DNA from: Candidatus Borrarchaeum weybense
GTDB lineage: Archaea > Asgardarchaeota > Sifarchaeia > Borrarchaeales > Borrarchaeaceae
Reading direction: 5' to 3'
NCBI GenBank assembly: GCA_019057385.1
Contig: JAHQJS010000006.1
Span: 579,038 to 643,037 of the forward strand
Length of the DNA: 64,000 nucleotides
The notes below the pieces were generated by a model. That model saw only the letters and a list, made by a program, of their open reading frames with translations, did no database searches and was not told the origin of the DNA. Positions 46,501 through 54,645 of the stretch are shown in pieces (position 1 is the stretch's first letter; every line of letters begins with the position of its first letter). The position numbers and the translations under genes were made by a program.

Positions 46501-47194
46501 CATCTGTTAGTTCTCTATCTCCAAAATAAACAGAACCATCTCCATCATAAGCCATTCCTGTAAAGGAAGCATCTGATACTGATTTTGTGCCCGTCATAAT
46601 ACCAATATCTTCTATCTCAAAATAATAGCCTCCACTTTGATAGACTGCAAAGTTGAGATATTCATAGTAATTCTCACAATCTAATGAAAGGTTTTTAGAA
46701 GCATTATAATAAGCCACTCGATTATCTTCACCTGCTGTAGCAGTTGCATTAATCGAATAACTGCCTGTGTATTTTATATCTCCTTCATCAGATAACGTGA
46801 AATTATCACTTCCCCATGAACTTGCAGTATTTTCAGTCCACGAATCACCGCCTTCAGGAATTGCATAATAGTTGAGATCAGAAGGAGGATCACCGCCACC
46901 GCCATCGCCATTAGACAGAGTACCGATAGTAGGACCACTTGTTTTTTTTTCGTCTGGGATTTCAGGAGATTCTATATGTATATCTGGTTCTTTGGTATTA
47001 TGAAGTGTGGCCTGTGATGAGTCTGATATTTTCATAGCCACTTGTATGGCGAAAAGACACAGGCAAAAGATGATAAGCACTGATGTAATGTGACGGGCTT
47101 TAGGTCTGGGAACTAACCCTTTTATGATTTCTTTGGCTACTAATGGAACTAATTGTGTTTTCTTACGTTTAATCGGTTTACGTTTTATCCTCAT
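43547..47194 (-). CDS. Giant surface protein (1215 aa) with C-terminal TM bundle
   Basis: The largest protein of the element. A basic cytosolic N-terminus (RIKRKPIKRKK), one TM (about 37-58), roughly 950 extracellular residues, then about five TM segments (from about 1040). The outer part shows jelly-roll-like regions (ENYYEYLNFAVYQSGGYYF; DIDYIGFYYNSSQINLKAYID), a central run of repeats of the type Y...G..DIIYYGWYVGG.GY that looks like a beta-propeller, and Ig-like segments. Several N-x-S/T sites are present. It looks like an adhesin or a virion spike; the coding end overlaps the protease start. Confidence 0.75.
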   Translation of the reverse strand: MRIKRKPIKRKKTQLVPLVAKEIIKGLVPRPKARHITSVLIIFCLCLFAIQVAMKISDSSQATLHNTKEPDIHIESPEIPDEKKTSGPTIGTLSNGDGGGGDPPSDLNYYAIPEGGDSWTENTASSWGSDNFTLSDEGDIKYTGSYSINATATAGEDNRVAYYNASKNLSLDCENYYEYLNFAVYQSGGYYFEIEDIGIMTGTKSVSDASFTGMAYDGDGSVYFGDRELTDVCNLFKLNISTDTVTEVTLPSELETHYDSIQSLINVDNEFIYFIAYNTTPTFSHQVCKLDISDGTIELVGDIFTSSTWAVSSCWYNGSHIFYSFWREAAKMGWKTFDAQTDEWAEEWYSTVGTNDEDPQTLVNVGDFLYIGGASVGIQKMNLTSHEQTVVSSLGDTALSPTMNGTDLILFGRSITGHLYQLNVTTDSTNDLGYIGYSDPYTLESVYYDDDNNIIYYGWYVGGVGYYDIKEDTFTDLVTYGSGEGCPTSSFIQPTDDYIYFPINNVDYADAHIVKLKSHSFLELRLYDSDSNYFYRTVDITTPNTWQVETIELGSGSSGWSEQGSPNWNDIDYIGFYYNSSQINLKAYIDNIYFDSSRTFAVASENLQSGTITPSYTTGIDSGDISATDGDSFTATWDTDHWEISEVNLGSDTDLDFIISEDFEGHNTTLSFSNWLCDQGVSITNVDPSHNERVDFETVTVKCTATQLSSEAATISSVKFRYTYESQITQYEVYSAWQTMSLESGNTTTGVYEGSFEVNSTFFDEDDDYKLQIRAENTNGLTEKETITFFADSTPENGLQLGSLHEPEEVKCGNVTEDLMFWCTATIHESQLVYTKTLSNSFKEKLGDDFDLVTAVAVSTKNVTNLKFKAEGSKWKLTLEFDEAPTEDASFKIYFYETEPKVSSPAVVNADNNKAVYTMNIDTQIARENVSIIGIDLPSIRKLYWAGYTTDSIKSWKIYTDSKLQNEISSAASATLLDYLSNEESGYSVEFMPNDYEGTISIYGINIEPDQTLYLVGYVKEKTYTLTIEPFIYALSISIIGIVVVQSTKDVSRVKKFYQKYAFYVYTAIFGAAGVTLAIFLFLPQLGGVLSLTDISEWSVTFRKPAINLASPVFAFVPITVAIVVILWSHVAKAGPVYESYRKHNFQWHIGLISGGGLFSLLIAVAGSIGALNVAEAPVEVQMLTQFGVYGFFTFIVIFGIILLRYFKGDRRRFR

Positions 47195-47227
47195 CTACCT
47201 ACCTCACGATAACTGTCAATAGTTAAA

Positions 47228-47881
47228 TCACTCCATTTCCTTTCGGAGAAATACCAGATACATCCCTACTAGATTTAGTGCGACGAGTTTCAAAATAGCA
47301 ACAATTTCCGCTACAACGGCGTTAGCACCATACGCAACGGTAAATATTTGTTCAGGAGGAACTAAGTCTCCAAGTAGGAGCCAGAATGTCACACCAACGG
47401 TCAGAAAGATTATACCCACCGCAACAAGTTTTCTTCCGAAGAATACCAGAACCATACTTGCCCCAAAGACGAGTAAGAGCAGTGGAAAAAGCGTAGAATT
47501 CAATAATGATGAGGGGACGTCCACAAACGCCAATGAACGTGCGACTTGTTGTTCCTGATAGCCGAACAAACTTGCTATCTGTAAATCCAAGTCTAAGACA
47601 ACAAGTACGCCTAACATCATACCAATGAGATTGAGTAACATTCCGAGTGGACTTTGTTTTGAAAAATTGTAAAAAGTCCGTACCACCGTTCCCGTGATAA
47701 AGAGACCGATCATACCGTAGAACGAGATGTAAAACGGTATAAAGCGCACTACATAGAGTAATATGTCTATTACTGCTATAAGAATCAAGATTTCAAAGAA
47801 CGCTTTTTTGTAATCTCTTGTGAATATGCCGATGCGTGTGACTTCTAAGGCATTACTTATTTTGCGTTGTATTCTTGCCAT
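47228..47881 (-). CDS. Polytopic membrane protein (about six TM)
   Basis: 217 aa, mostly hydrophobic, about six TM helices with an amphipathic basic N-terminus (MARIQRKISNALEVTRIG). ATG 47881 has GGAG ten bases upstream; TTG 47887 is an alternative. Membrane genes with similar leaders flank it. No family was recognised. Confidence 0.65.
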   Translation of the reverse strand: MARIQRKISNALEVTRIGIFTRDYKKAFFEILILIAVIDILLYVVRFIPFYISFYGMIGLFITGTVVRTFYNFSKQSPLGMLLNLIGMMLGVLVVLDLDLQIASLFGYQEQQVARSLAFVDVPSSLLNSTLFPLLLLVFGASMVLVFFGRKLVAVGIIFLTVGVTFWLLLGDLVPPEQIFTVAYGANAVVAEIVAILKLVALNLVGMYLVFLRKEME

Positions 47882-47945
47882 TTCCAATTTTCTCCATTTT
47901 TTCTGTTTCTAATTACTTAGGTAGTTTGGATCAATGAGGCACAAT

Positions 47946-49187
47946 TTATCGAAATTTGAGGATTTTCCCTATTCTCTTTGCGCCTCTTGAGATACGCTCT
48001 CTCATAGTTCTTGAAGAACTACCAGAAGAGCCACTTCTTACCATAAAAGCAAGTGAACTGCCACTTGCCTTGCGCTCGGGGGGATTTTGTGCCTTTTTTG
48101 TCACTACATTCTTTATCCCTGCACCGAGTTTCCCAGCGGCATCATTTATTCTTTCAGACACAACAGAACGCAAACCATACTTGTCCGTGTAACTTATCGC
48201 CATGATGAGCCCCATACAGATCAGAGTGGGTATTCCAAACGCTGTAAACCATTCAAGGAGTGCGAAAATTAATGCTACGTATTGCGATACAGGAGGAAAC
48301 CAATCCGCCCACTCGATCCCAGCAGTAAAAGTTGCAGGTGCAGCAAGCATTATGACAATGCCAGCAATAAAGAATGAACCACTAATTTTTGCGAGTGTTT
48401 CAAGCAGATCAGTGCCTATGACAAAACTCAATGCAAAGAATATAAACGCAAGAAGGACAGTTACAAATGCGATGAACTCATGTACTTGGTCTGGGTGTAC
48501 GATCCACTCGAAAAAGTTTGGATAACCTTTCCATTCGTAGCCCGCACCAGGACTTTGATCTTCGTCTTCTACGTCTTCTGGTAAGCCTCTCCCTCCTTCG
48601 CCTTCCTCAGCGTTCCATTGAAAATTCTCATACGTTTCAGAACTACCGTACCAAAGATAGATTTTCCCGTAAAAGTCAGCGTTCTTCAAATCTTTATCTT
48701 GAAAATAGAGAACTGCCGTGAAGCTACCGTCATCAATTTTAATTTTATCACTTGTGTAGAGACTATTGTCGTCTATATCGAATATTTGTATTTGATACTC
48801 CGCGCCTCCATCGTTATCTTTTGGTAACTCATTGTCGTCAATTGAATCAACCAATTCTGGAGTCACGTCAGATACGGTAACCGTGTAAATAGTTCCCACT
48901 TGACTTATATCAAAATCAAGTTCTACTTCTGTGTTTGTACTTGAGATAGAGAGGTCCATCATGGACATTTTATTTGTGCCAATAAAAACACCAAATAGAA
49001 TCGCGTAGCCAACACAAAGGATCGCTAAATACTTATAGCCCTTTTGTGTTGCTAAAAGAACTGCTAAATAAAAAAAACCGAGAAATCCAATAAGAAAAAT
49101 GTATTGCCTAAAGATCCCAAGAACGATAGAAGGCACTATAATCGTAGAAACAACTGCTGTTGAGGTCCAGTTTGCTGTACGTTTCAT
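47946..49187 (-). CDS. Membrane protein with acidic outer domain and basic tail
   Basis: 413 aa. Two TMs (about 10-60), then a beta-rich acidic outer domain (about 80-225, with EGEGGRGLPEDVEDEDQSPG), three more TMs (230-330) and a Ser/Arg-rich cytosolic tail (SGSSGSSSRTMRERISRGAKR). GGGGG lies before ATG 49187. It may be a structural scaffold protein in the same membrane complex as its neighbours. Confidence 0.65.
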   Translation of the reverse strand: MKRTANWTSTAVVSTIIVPSIVLGIFRQYIFLIGFLGFFYLAVLLATQKGYKYLAILCVGYAILFGVFIGTNKMSMMDLSISSTNTEVELDFDISQVGTIYTVTVSDVTPELVDSIDDNELPKDNDGGAEYQIQIFDIDDNSLYTSDKIKIDDGSFTAVLYFQDKDLKNADFYGKIYLWYGSSETYENFQWNAEEGEGGRGLPEDVEDEDQSPGAGYEWKGYPNFFEWIVHPDQVHEFIAFVTVLLAFIFFALSFVIGTDLLETLAKISGSFFIAGIVIMLAAPATFTAGIEWADWFPPVSQYVALIFALLEWFTAFGIPTLICMGLIMAISYTDKYGLRSVVSERINDAAGKLGAGIKNVVTKKAQNPPERKASGSSLAFMVRSGSSGSSSRTMRERISRGAKRIGKILKFR

Positions 49188-49216
49188 AGATTATAAGCCC
49201 CCACTATCACTATTGG

Positions 49217-49930
49217 TTATCTTGTGGCGTTAATAATGGCTTTTCCGAGTCCTATCGGAACTACTGCAAAGAGTCCAACTGTAAACGCTTCGATCCAACC
49301 TGCCATTTCGCCAAGATTCAATGGTGCCCCAACAAACGTGTCGTCTGGCGGCATCCAGCCGAAAAACAGACTAACCACGATGATGATGAAGGGGATCATG
49401 GCCATTCCTGCGGCTTTTCGTCTACCTGTTGCGTATGCAAAAAGTGCCGTCATGCCACATATCGCACCGATCATCATTTTAGGCGCGGTCAAAATCGTTT
49501 GTATAATGTCAGTTTCGGTGTAAGTGGCGGAAGATAACGGTGTGAGGCTCAGATATGCCATAGCATTAGAGTCGGTCATGGACATTGTTGCGAGTGCCCC
49601 AAGTCCATTGGCTACTATGAACGTCAGAAGAAGAATGATTGCAAGATTAGCAACGATATGATAGCCCCGCAAATACTGAAAGTTCAGAATCATCTCAAAT
49701 ATAATCGCAACTATTCCGAACGCATAAAACGTCTTGAGGAATGTTCCAAGCGAAATACCAGACAAGAAACTGATGTCAGCAAATATTGTCACCAAGAATA
49801 AAGTGATCACAACAATTACAGCTAGTGCGTAGAAATAAAACACATTATTAACCATGTTTTGGATTTCTGCTGTTCTTCTGCTAGAAAAGACCTTTCTAGT
49901 AAATTTCTTAAAAGATATACCAAATGCCAT
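49217..49930 (-). CDS. Polytopic membrane protein (about six TM)
   Basis: 237 aa. The start ATG 49930 was chosen because GGAGG precedes it; the ATG at 49948 overlaps that SD. A basic amphipathic N-terminus (FGISFKKFTRKVFSSRRT) and six TM helices give the same plan as 47228-47881, suggesting distant paralogy. No family was recognised. Confidence 0.65.
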   Translation of the reverse strand: MAFGISFKKFTRKVFSSRRTAEIQNMVNNVFYFYALAVIVVITLFLVTIFADISFLSGISLGTFLKTFYAFGIVAIIFEMILNFQYLRGYHIVANLAIILLLTFIVANGLGALATMSMTDSNAMAYLSLTPLSSATYTETDIIQTILTAPKMMIGAICGMTALFAYATGRRKAAGMAMIPFIIIVVSLFFGWMPPDDTFVGAPLNLGEMAGWIEAFTVGLFAVVPIGLGKAIINATR

Positions 49931-50012
49931 TTTCCAAATTTCCTCCATTTTTTTTCAAATTACTTAAGTAGTCGGGTACGGTTCAGATAAGGCACAAAAA
50001 AGCGTGCTAAAC

Positions 50013-50420
50013 TCATTTTCTACGGGATTCTAGTAGATCTGCGATGATAGCAGAAAACACAGTCGAAAACGCGGCGGCAACACTTGTAATGACATCGAAT
50101 CCAAAGAAACTGCCTGTGGTTGCGCTACCTCCACTGATTAATACAATTAATGCACCGATGAAAAAGCCGATAGCCGCACCTATTGCTAAAACTAAGATCT
50201 GGTGAAAATACGCTAAAAATAATGATTTTACAAGGAGTCGTTGTAATCCTGCGCCGAGTCCTGCCACATTGTCCATCTTAAATGCCAGCAAGAGTGTGAC
50301 AAAACCAATTGCCATAATAAGTATACTAGCAAAAAGATAAGGCGTAATAAATATGGCTAAAATACCGCAAGTTATCAGTACTGTCGCAATTATGTAGGTA
50401 ACGCCGCGTAGTGCAGTCAT
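50013..50420 (-). CDS. Four-TM membrane protein
   Basis: 135 aa, four TM helices, glycine-rich last pair (IGAAIGFFIGALIVLISGG) and a basic C-terminus (DLLESRRK). AGGAGG upstream of ATG 50420. Part of the minus-strand membrane module. Confidence 0.65.
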   Translation of the reverse strand: MTALRGVTYIIATVLITCGILAIFITPYLFASILIMAIGFVTLLLAFKMDNVAGLGAGLQRLLVKSLFLAYFHQILVLAIGAAIGFFIGALIVLISGGSATTGSFFGFDVITSVAAAFSTVFSAIIADLLESRRK

Positions 50421-50435
50421 AACATATTGAACCTC

Positions 50436-50654
50436 CTATACGTCTTTTGGGAGGTTCTTCTGTTCTTTGATACGTGCGATCTCTACGTCAAGTGGGCTAT
50501 CAAAAGTACCCATTTCCTCGAGCACTTTTGCGAATTCGTCTTTGGGATAACATTTTTCCCTACCGTCCTCTGTTATGAAACAAATCTGATCACCGCGTTC
50601 AACGATGTCTCTGCCGTGACCGTTATGAGTTTTGTCTCCTCGCCATTGAACCAA
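50436..50654 (-). CDS. Small soluble protein
   Basis: 72 aa, soluble and charged (VQWRGDKTHNGHGRDIVERGD). The TTG start at 50654 lies seven bases after AGGAGGT. Not recognised. Confidence 0.55.
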   Translation of the reverse strand: MVQWRGDKTHNGHGRDIVERGDQICFITEDGREKCYPKDEFAKVLEEMGTFDSPLDVEIARIKEQKNLPKDV

Positions 50655-50725
50655 CTTTTAGACCTCCTAATTTAAAGTAAAAAAAGGGTGCGGGGTGCTC
50701 TGTATCTAGTGAAGTCAAATTCGGC

Positions 50726-50971
50726 TTATTTGCAACCAAATTCGTCAGAAACTTCTTTTGGAAGACCTTCTATACTGCAAATACCATTTTTCCAAGCGTC
50801 AGGTCCAGCAGTTTTCAGACCTTTAGCGTAGTTTCTGTCCATCTTTGCGGTGTCGGTGGCATTGATGTCGTTAAGGAAGTCCTCTTCGGTAACATTGGCG
50901 ACATTATCTTTCCACTTTGCAATCGTGGATTTTTTTGTCATTTTTGCCTTCCAAGGGCCAGAAATTACCAT
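50726..50971 (-). CDS. Small paralogous protein A
   Basis: 81 aa. It shares with its upstream neighbour the plan S.PWK.KMTK.STI.KWK.NV..V.EEDF, a central ATD...MD.N...GL, and the end ICSIEGLP..V...FGC. It is soluble, without a known domain. It is the second gene of the strong minus-strand promoter, so it may be an abundant structural or DNA-associated protein. Confidence 0.65.
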   Translation of the reverse strand: MVISGPWKAKMTKKSTIAKWKDNVANVTEEDFLNDINATDTAKMDRNYAKGLKTAGPDAWKNGICSIEGLPKEVSDEFGCK

Positions 50972-51025
50972 AGTTTTTCCTCCACATTTTTCGTTTTTTT
51001 TAAAACCAAACCAAAAGAAGTAACG

Positions 51026-51298
51026 CTACCAGGTCCTTTTGACATCGATGCAACCAAATGCGTCTCTGACGTCCTGTGGTAATCCGTCTATTCGACAGAT
51101 CGCAGCTGCCCATGGGGCACCATATTCTGATTTATGTACTTTGATAAGTCCGTCTGCCCAATTCTTGTCCATTTCGACAGAATCAGTGGCAGCTATACTG
51201 ACGTTAAAGTCCTCTTCAGAAACCGCATTGACATTTTCCTTCCACTTTTTGATAGTAGAAGACTTAGTCATTTTGTTCTTCCAAGGTTCTGAAATCAT
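51026..51298 (-). CDS. Small paralogous protein B
   Basis: 90 aa, a paralogue of 50726-50971 with a six-residue insertion and a longer C-terminus. It is the first gene after the bidirectional promoter; the leader is only about 20 nt and no SD is evident. Confidence 0.65.
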   Translation of the reverse strand: MISEPWKNKMTKSSTIKKWKENVNAVSEEDFNVSIAATDSVEMDKNWADGLIKVHKSEYGAPWAAAICRIDGLPQDVRDAFGCIDVKRTW

Positions 51299-51344
51299 AG
51301 AATCAAATCTTTGGTATTGGTTATTGGTTTTTGATACTCATGTT

Positions 51345-51356
51345 TTTATATATAAA
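51345..51356. promoter_or_regulatory. Bidirectional palindromic TATA promoter
   Basis: TTTATATATAAA is its own complement, so the same TATA box could serve the minus-strand membrane module (start near 51320) and the plus-strand genes (start near 51380). Confidence 0.65.
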
Positions 51357-51407
51357 TTGTGAGGATTACTTATACAGGAAACATACATTTTCCGCTATGG
51401 GGTGTTT

Positions 51408-51614
51408 ATGAGGTTGCAATTGTATGGAATACCAACTTTAACGATAGTGAACGAAGACCTACTTTATTTACCCGCTGAACTTAGAAAACGATATAAGCTT
51501 ACAAAAAATGAAAAAATCCTCGCTGTCACACAGATGGATGATGACGGCTTTTTTGTTCGAGTCATTGATAAACAACAAAGAGAGACTATAGCGAATTTAC
51601 CTACTTTGGGGTGA
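51408..51614 (+). CDS. AbrB/SpoVT-like DNA-binding protein
   Basis: 68 aa swapped-hairpin AbrB fold (IPTLTIVNEDLLYLPAELRKRYKLTKNEKILAV). Members bind DNA as dimers and often act as antitoxins or transition regulators; no toxin gene is adjacent. ATG 51408 follows GGGGTG. It lies just before the 260-aa winged-helix gene. Confidence 0.68.
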   Translation: MRLQLYGIPTLTIVNEDLLYLPAELRKRYKLTKNEKILAVTQMDDDGFFVRVIDKQQRETIANLPTLG

Positions 51615-51618
51615 GACT

Positions 51619-52401
51619 ATGGCTTCGGAAACTAAGAGTGAGGCTCCAAAAACAGAAGCCATCGCGTCTGATGATGTTAAACAGCCGACACAACCTAAAA
51701 TGATCGATGACTCGCTTCCACTCTGGGAAAGAATGCGTAAAGCCGCTTTCAACTATATTAATATGATGGTAAGTCTGATTAAACCTTCGGCTATTGATCC
51801 CGATTTTGCCGATGCGTGTCAGAAATTGACGTATATTGACGCAATGACTGTTTTTTCGACGTATATGTATGCTACCGCACAAATTTGCGCTGAAGCACTT
51901 GGTATTCTTGAAACATCGGCACGTGCAAGAGAAATTATCAAACGAGAGCCACAGCAAATTCATCCTATCATGCGAGCATTGGGTAGACTTGCCCAAATAT
52001 CGAAACAAATTGATTACGCCAGCAGTGCGGTAATGGGTGTATATCCCCATCAAATGAAACAACTATTAAATGAAGTTCATTACGGTCTTTTCGCAGGTTC
52101 AGGAACGATCCGATGTATTGAAATGAATGGCAAAGGACGTGAAGTAACAGAAGAGAAAAAAAAGATCCCTGACTCCGCGTTCCAACTGCTTAAAATGTTA
52201 GTTGAACGTGATGAAAACGAACAAGGATTATTACAAAGCGATTTGAAAGATTTAATGACGTACAACGAAAGAACTATCCGACAACAAGTTTCGTTCCTCT
52301 TGGAAGAGGGATGCATAGATAGAGATAGAGAGAGTCGTACCTTTCGGCTTTCCCTCACTGATAAGGGAAAATTGGTATATGACAACGGAGGGCATCTATA
52401 G
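51619..52401 (+). CDS. Protein with C-terminal winged helix
   Basis: 260 aa. The N-terminal half is helical (about residues 30-150, MVSLIKPSAIDPDFADACQKL) and unrecognised. The C-terminal part (about 190-258) is a winged helix (LLQSDLKDLMTYNERTIRQQVSFLLEEG, then TFRLSLTDKGK). It lies close behind the AbrB gene. Likely a regulator. Confidence 0.65.
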   Translation: MASETKSEAPKTEAIASDDVKQPTQPKMIDDSLPLWERMRKAAFNYINMMVSLIKPSAIDPDFADACQKLTYIDAMTVFSTYMYATAQICAEALGILETSARAREIIKREPQQIHPIMRALGRLAQISKQIDYASSAVMGVYPHQMKQLLNEVHYGLFAGSGTIRCIEMNGKGREVTEEKKKIPDSAFQLLKMLVERDENEQGLLQSDLKDLMTYNERTIRQQVSFLLEEGCIDRDRESRTFRLSLTDKGKLVYDNGGHL

Positions 52402-52506
52402 GTGTCGTATATCGCAATTTTGCTTTTGACAGGGGTAGGTTGTGCACCTTCATTCGTGACTACCTAAGTATTCATGTAGGAATTGGTAGATTGGTGAGCG
52501 AAAAGT

Positions 52507-52905
52507 ATGACACGAAAATCATTATTTTTTAGAGGCACACTCAAGTACTATTTTCATCACAGCTGCGAACACTGCATGCAGTTTATCGAGTCTGCCGCTT
52601 TCACTGATGTAAAAACATACTGCCGCAATAACAAAATCAGGTTCATTATGTTGGACATAGGGAAAGAATCACATCTTATGGAGTTCCTGGCCGCAGGATT
52701 CGAGGGAACTCCAACACTAATTCTTGGCGATGAGACAGGTCTCCCAATTGTAGTCGAAGGGTTCAAACCTCAGAGTTCAGAAGAGATATTATCGATCTTG
52801 AAGGGAAGTGGTATCTCAGAAACAGTTCACGAAATTCAAAAATCCCGTATTTTAGAGGGATTAAAAAAAGATTTTTGGACACAATTCGCTAATAAAAAAC
52901 TTTAG
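52507..52905 (+). CDS. Thioredoxin/glutaredoxin-like protein
   Basis: 132 aa with thioredoxin-fold features: the redox motif HSCEHCMQF and a cis-proline segment GTPTLILGDETG. It would form or reduce disulfides in the cytosol, possibly for the element's surface proteins. SD GTGAG before ATG 52507. Confidence 0.78.
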   Translation: MTRKSLFFRGTLKYYFHHSCEHCMQFIESAAFTDVKTYCRNNKIRFIMLDIGKESHLMEFLAAGFEGTPTLILGDETGLPIVVEGFKPQSSEEILSILKGSGISETVHEIQKSRILEGLKKDFWTQFANKKL

Positions 52906-52918
52906 GAGGAATGTAAAC

Positions 52919-53731
52919 GTGCAATTTATTACAATGACCCCACAACAGTTCTATACATTATGCGGGGTCTTGGTAGGAATACCAACGGTTATTGCGGTAT
53001 TAATTTACCTAAGAATGAAATTTAGGGGAGATCCTCTCCTAATACAGTACAGAAATGAACATGGCTTATGTGAAACCGATTGGACTACCTTAATCGAGTA
53101 CAGTCCAAACGGGAAAAAATTAAAACTCAGACGTGGATGGCGTGTAGTGGAATATTTACTAAGTAGAGGAACTTTAGGTAAATTTCTTGAAGAAGATAAA
53201 TACGGAAATAAGTTCTTGGAAGTTGCTGACATCTACGAAAAAGACGACACAAATATAATTGAGCCGTGGGTGGAAATCAAAAATAAATCATTATTGGCAA
53301 AGAATGAACTCGCGGTGCATAAACTTGAGTCTATTTATTCGAGGGAGATCGCTAATGCCAATCAGGAAATCATGAATGAACGTAAAAAGAGATTAGAGGC
53401 GGGACGGAAATTGACAAAAGAACTAAATGAACAACAAACAATGATCGACAAAGTGAACATTGACTCGATAACAATGCCGAGAAAACTTGTTGCCACATAC
53501 TTAGCTGGAAAAGTAGGGACTGTAGACTTGGAACACATCAAATCGACAGTCGTAGATAAACTCTTGCAGGATACGAAGGGAAGTTTTATAGAAGTCATTG
53601 AGTCATTAGATAAACGCATAGAACTCGTTGGCGTCAGTTTAAAACAGTTCTCAAAACAATTCGTACCTGTCATAAATGCAATGGCGAATAAACTCAATAT
53701 CAAACCTGTAAAAGTAATAGAACAGTCATAA
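52919..53731 (+). CDS. N-terminally anchored protein with coiled coil
   Basis: 270 aa. One TM at about residues 12-30, a compact domain (40-120), then a charged coiled coil (about 120-180) and a small C-terminal domain. GTG 52919 lies after AGGAGGAA. It ends exactly where the convergent winged-helix gene ends. Not recognised. Confidence 0.62.
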   Translation: MQFITMTPQQFYTLCGVLVGIPTVIAVLIYLRMKFRGDPLLIQYRNEHGLCETDWTTLIEYSPNGKKLKLRRGWRVVEYLLSRGTLGKFLEEDKYGNKFLEVADIYEKDDTNIIEPWVEIKNKSLLAKNELAVHKLESIYSREIANANQEIMNERKKRLEAGRKLTKELNEQQTMIDKVNIDSITMPRKLVATYLAGKVGTVDLEHIKSTVVDKLLQDTKGSFIEVIESLDKRIELVGVSLKQFSKQFVPVINAMANKLNIKPVKVIEQS

Positions 53732-54214
53732 TTAATACTGTAGCTCGAGATTTACTTTTAAATCCCTTATTATTTTTAGATTTTCAAGTGTGTTGTCGTT
53801 AAATTCGTGGATTACCGCTATCTGTTTCGCTCGATTTTTTTCATTCTCTTCTGTAGCAAGTACTTTGAGAATTGCCTCTATTTCTTTCATATTTTTTGCA
53901 ATAACACGGAAATACGGCTTAAGTTCCTTAGAAGCAACACCTTTTACTTGTTCCTCACTACTTACGTAATATTCTAATCGTTTTTTACCTCTTTCAGTTA
54001 TAATGTACTCGTATATCGGTTTCTTGCTTTCTTCAATGTGTTTTTTATCACGATCGACAAGCCCTTGTCTATAGCACCGAAGTAGTATCACACAAACCAA
54101 CTCCCGGTCCTTCCCTAAGGCATCACTTATCACCTTTGATGTGTTGTTTCCTTTACTTACTTCCTTCAATATTCTTTGTTTGACTTCAGAGAAGCCTGTA
54201 AGCGTTTTTGACAT
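53732..54214 (-). CDS. Winged-helix regulator with C-terminal helices
   Basis: 160 aa. A MarR/PadR-like winged helix (about residues 10-75, SDALGKDRELVCVILLRCYRQGLV, wing IYEYIITERGKK) and a helical C-terminus. The start ATG 54214 is six bases after GGAG. It is divergent from the zinc-finger/replication operon and may regulate the 54.3-kb promoter. Confidence 0.68.
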   Translation of the reverse strand: MSKTLTGFSEVKQRILKEVSKGNNTSKVISDALGKDRELVCVILLRCYRQGLVDRDKKHIEESKKPIYEYIITERGKKRLEYYVSSEEQVKGVASKELKPYFRVIAKNMKEIEAILKVLATEENEKNRAKQIAVIHEFNDNTLENLKIIRDLKVNLELQY

Positions 54215-54320
54215 ATTCATCTCCAGAGAGGGGATTTTAGTTTTTAGATAAGAATATGAGAGTACTGCTATTTAAATTTAACGCTAGCGTTTAAATAAGT
54301 CAATTTGCGGAGAAATTTAC

Positions 54321-54339
54321 CACAAAATATATATAAAAG
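54321..54339 (+). promoter_or_regulatory. Promoter of replication module
   Basis: CACAAAATATATATAAAAG. The first 13 bases are identical to the promoter of the untranslated RNA at 60341-60353. Transcription should begin near 54360. Confidence 0.65.
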
Positions 54340-54383
54340 TAGTGACATTGTTTCTATTAACAAGCTTTGAAGGATGGTGATGT

Positions 54384-54437
54384 ATGGATACGTTAGTAGC
54401 TAAGTCGCTGTGTTCAATCGGGCGCGTAGTCGCATAG
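54384..54437 (+). CDS. Upstream micro-ORF (17 aa)
   Basis: MDTLVAKSLCSIGRVVA, behind GGATGGTGATG. It ends at the TAG of the second iteron. It may be a regulatory uORF; coding is unproven. Confidence 0.3.
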   Translation: MDTLVAKSLCSIGRVVA

Positions 54438-54450
54438 TCGCATAGTCGCG
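54427..54450. repeat. TAGTCGCA iteron, three copies (cluster 1)
   Basis: Three tandem 8-mers at 54427, 54435 and 54443 (last ends in G). Because 8 is not a multiple of three, TAG appears in all three plus-strand frames within 24 bp. Confidence 0.75.
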
Positions 54451-54527
54451 CAGTTTTTGGACGCACCCACCCCACCAAATAGGACGGGCAAGAGCTATTC
54501 TACTTGTTAAAGACAACGTCAATTGAT

Positions 54528-54550
54528 GGAGCTTATACCATCAACTCAAC
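54528..54550 (+). promoter_or_regulatory. GGAGCTT leader element 1
   Basis: GGAGCTT at 54528 within a GATGG/CCATC hairpin. It is followed by AACTCCTGGAG rather than a coding start. Confidence 0.55.
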
Positions 54551-54573
54551 TCCTGGAGAGCCAACTTATACTT

Positions 54574-54597
54574 GGGGGGTCACACCCCCCGAGCTCC
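54574..54597 (+). promoter_or_regulatory. G6/C6 hairpin with adjoining anti-leader
   Basis: GGGGGG-TCACA-CCCCCC is followed at once by GAGCTCC (54591-54597), which is exactly complementary to the GGAGCTC of the next leader (54625-54631). It could switch that leader between two folds. Confidence 0.5.
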
Positions 54598-54624
54598 ACC
54601 CTTAAAAAATTCACTTTTGTATAT

Positions 54625-54645
54625 GGAGCTCATGCTCAGGAGTTT
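54625..54645 (+). promoter_or_regulatory. GGAGCTC leader element 2 with SD
   Basis: GAGC-TCAT-GCTC hairpin followed by AGGAG, three bases before ATG 54646. It decides the start of the zinc-ribbon gene. Confidence 0.65.
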
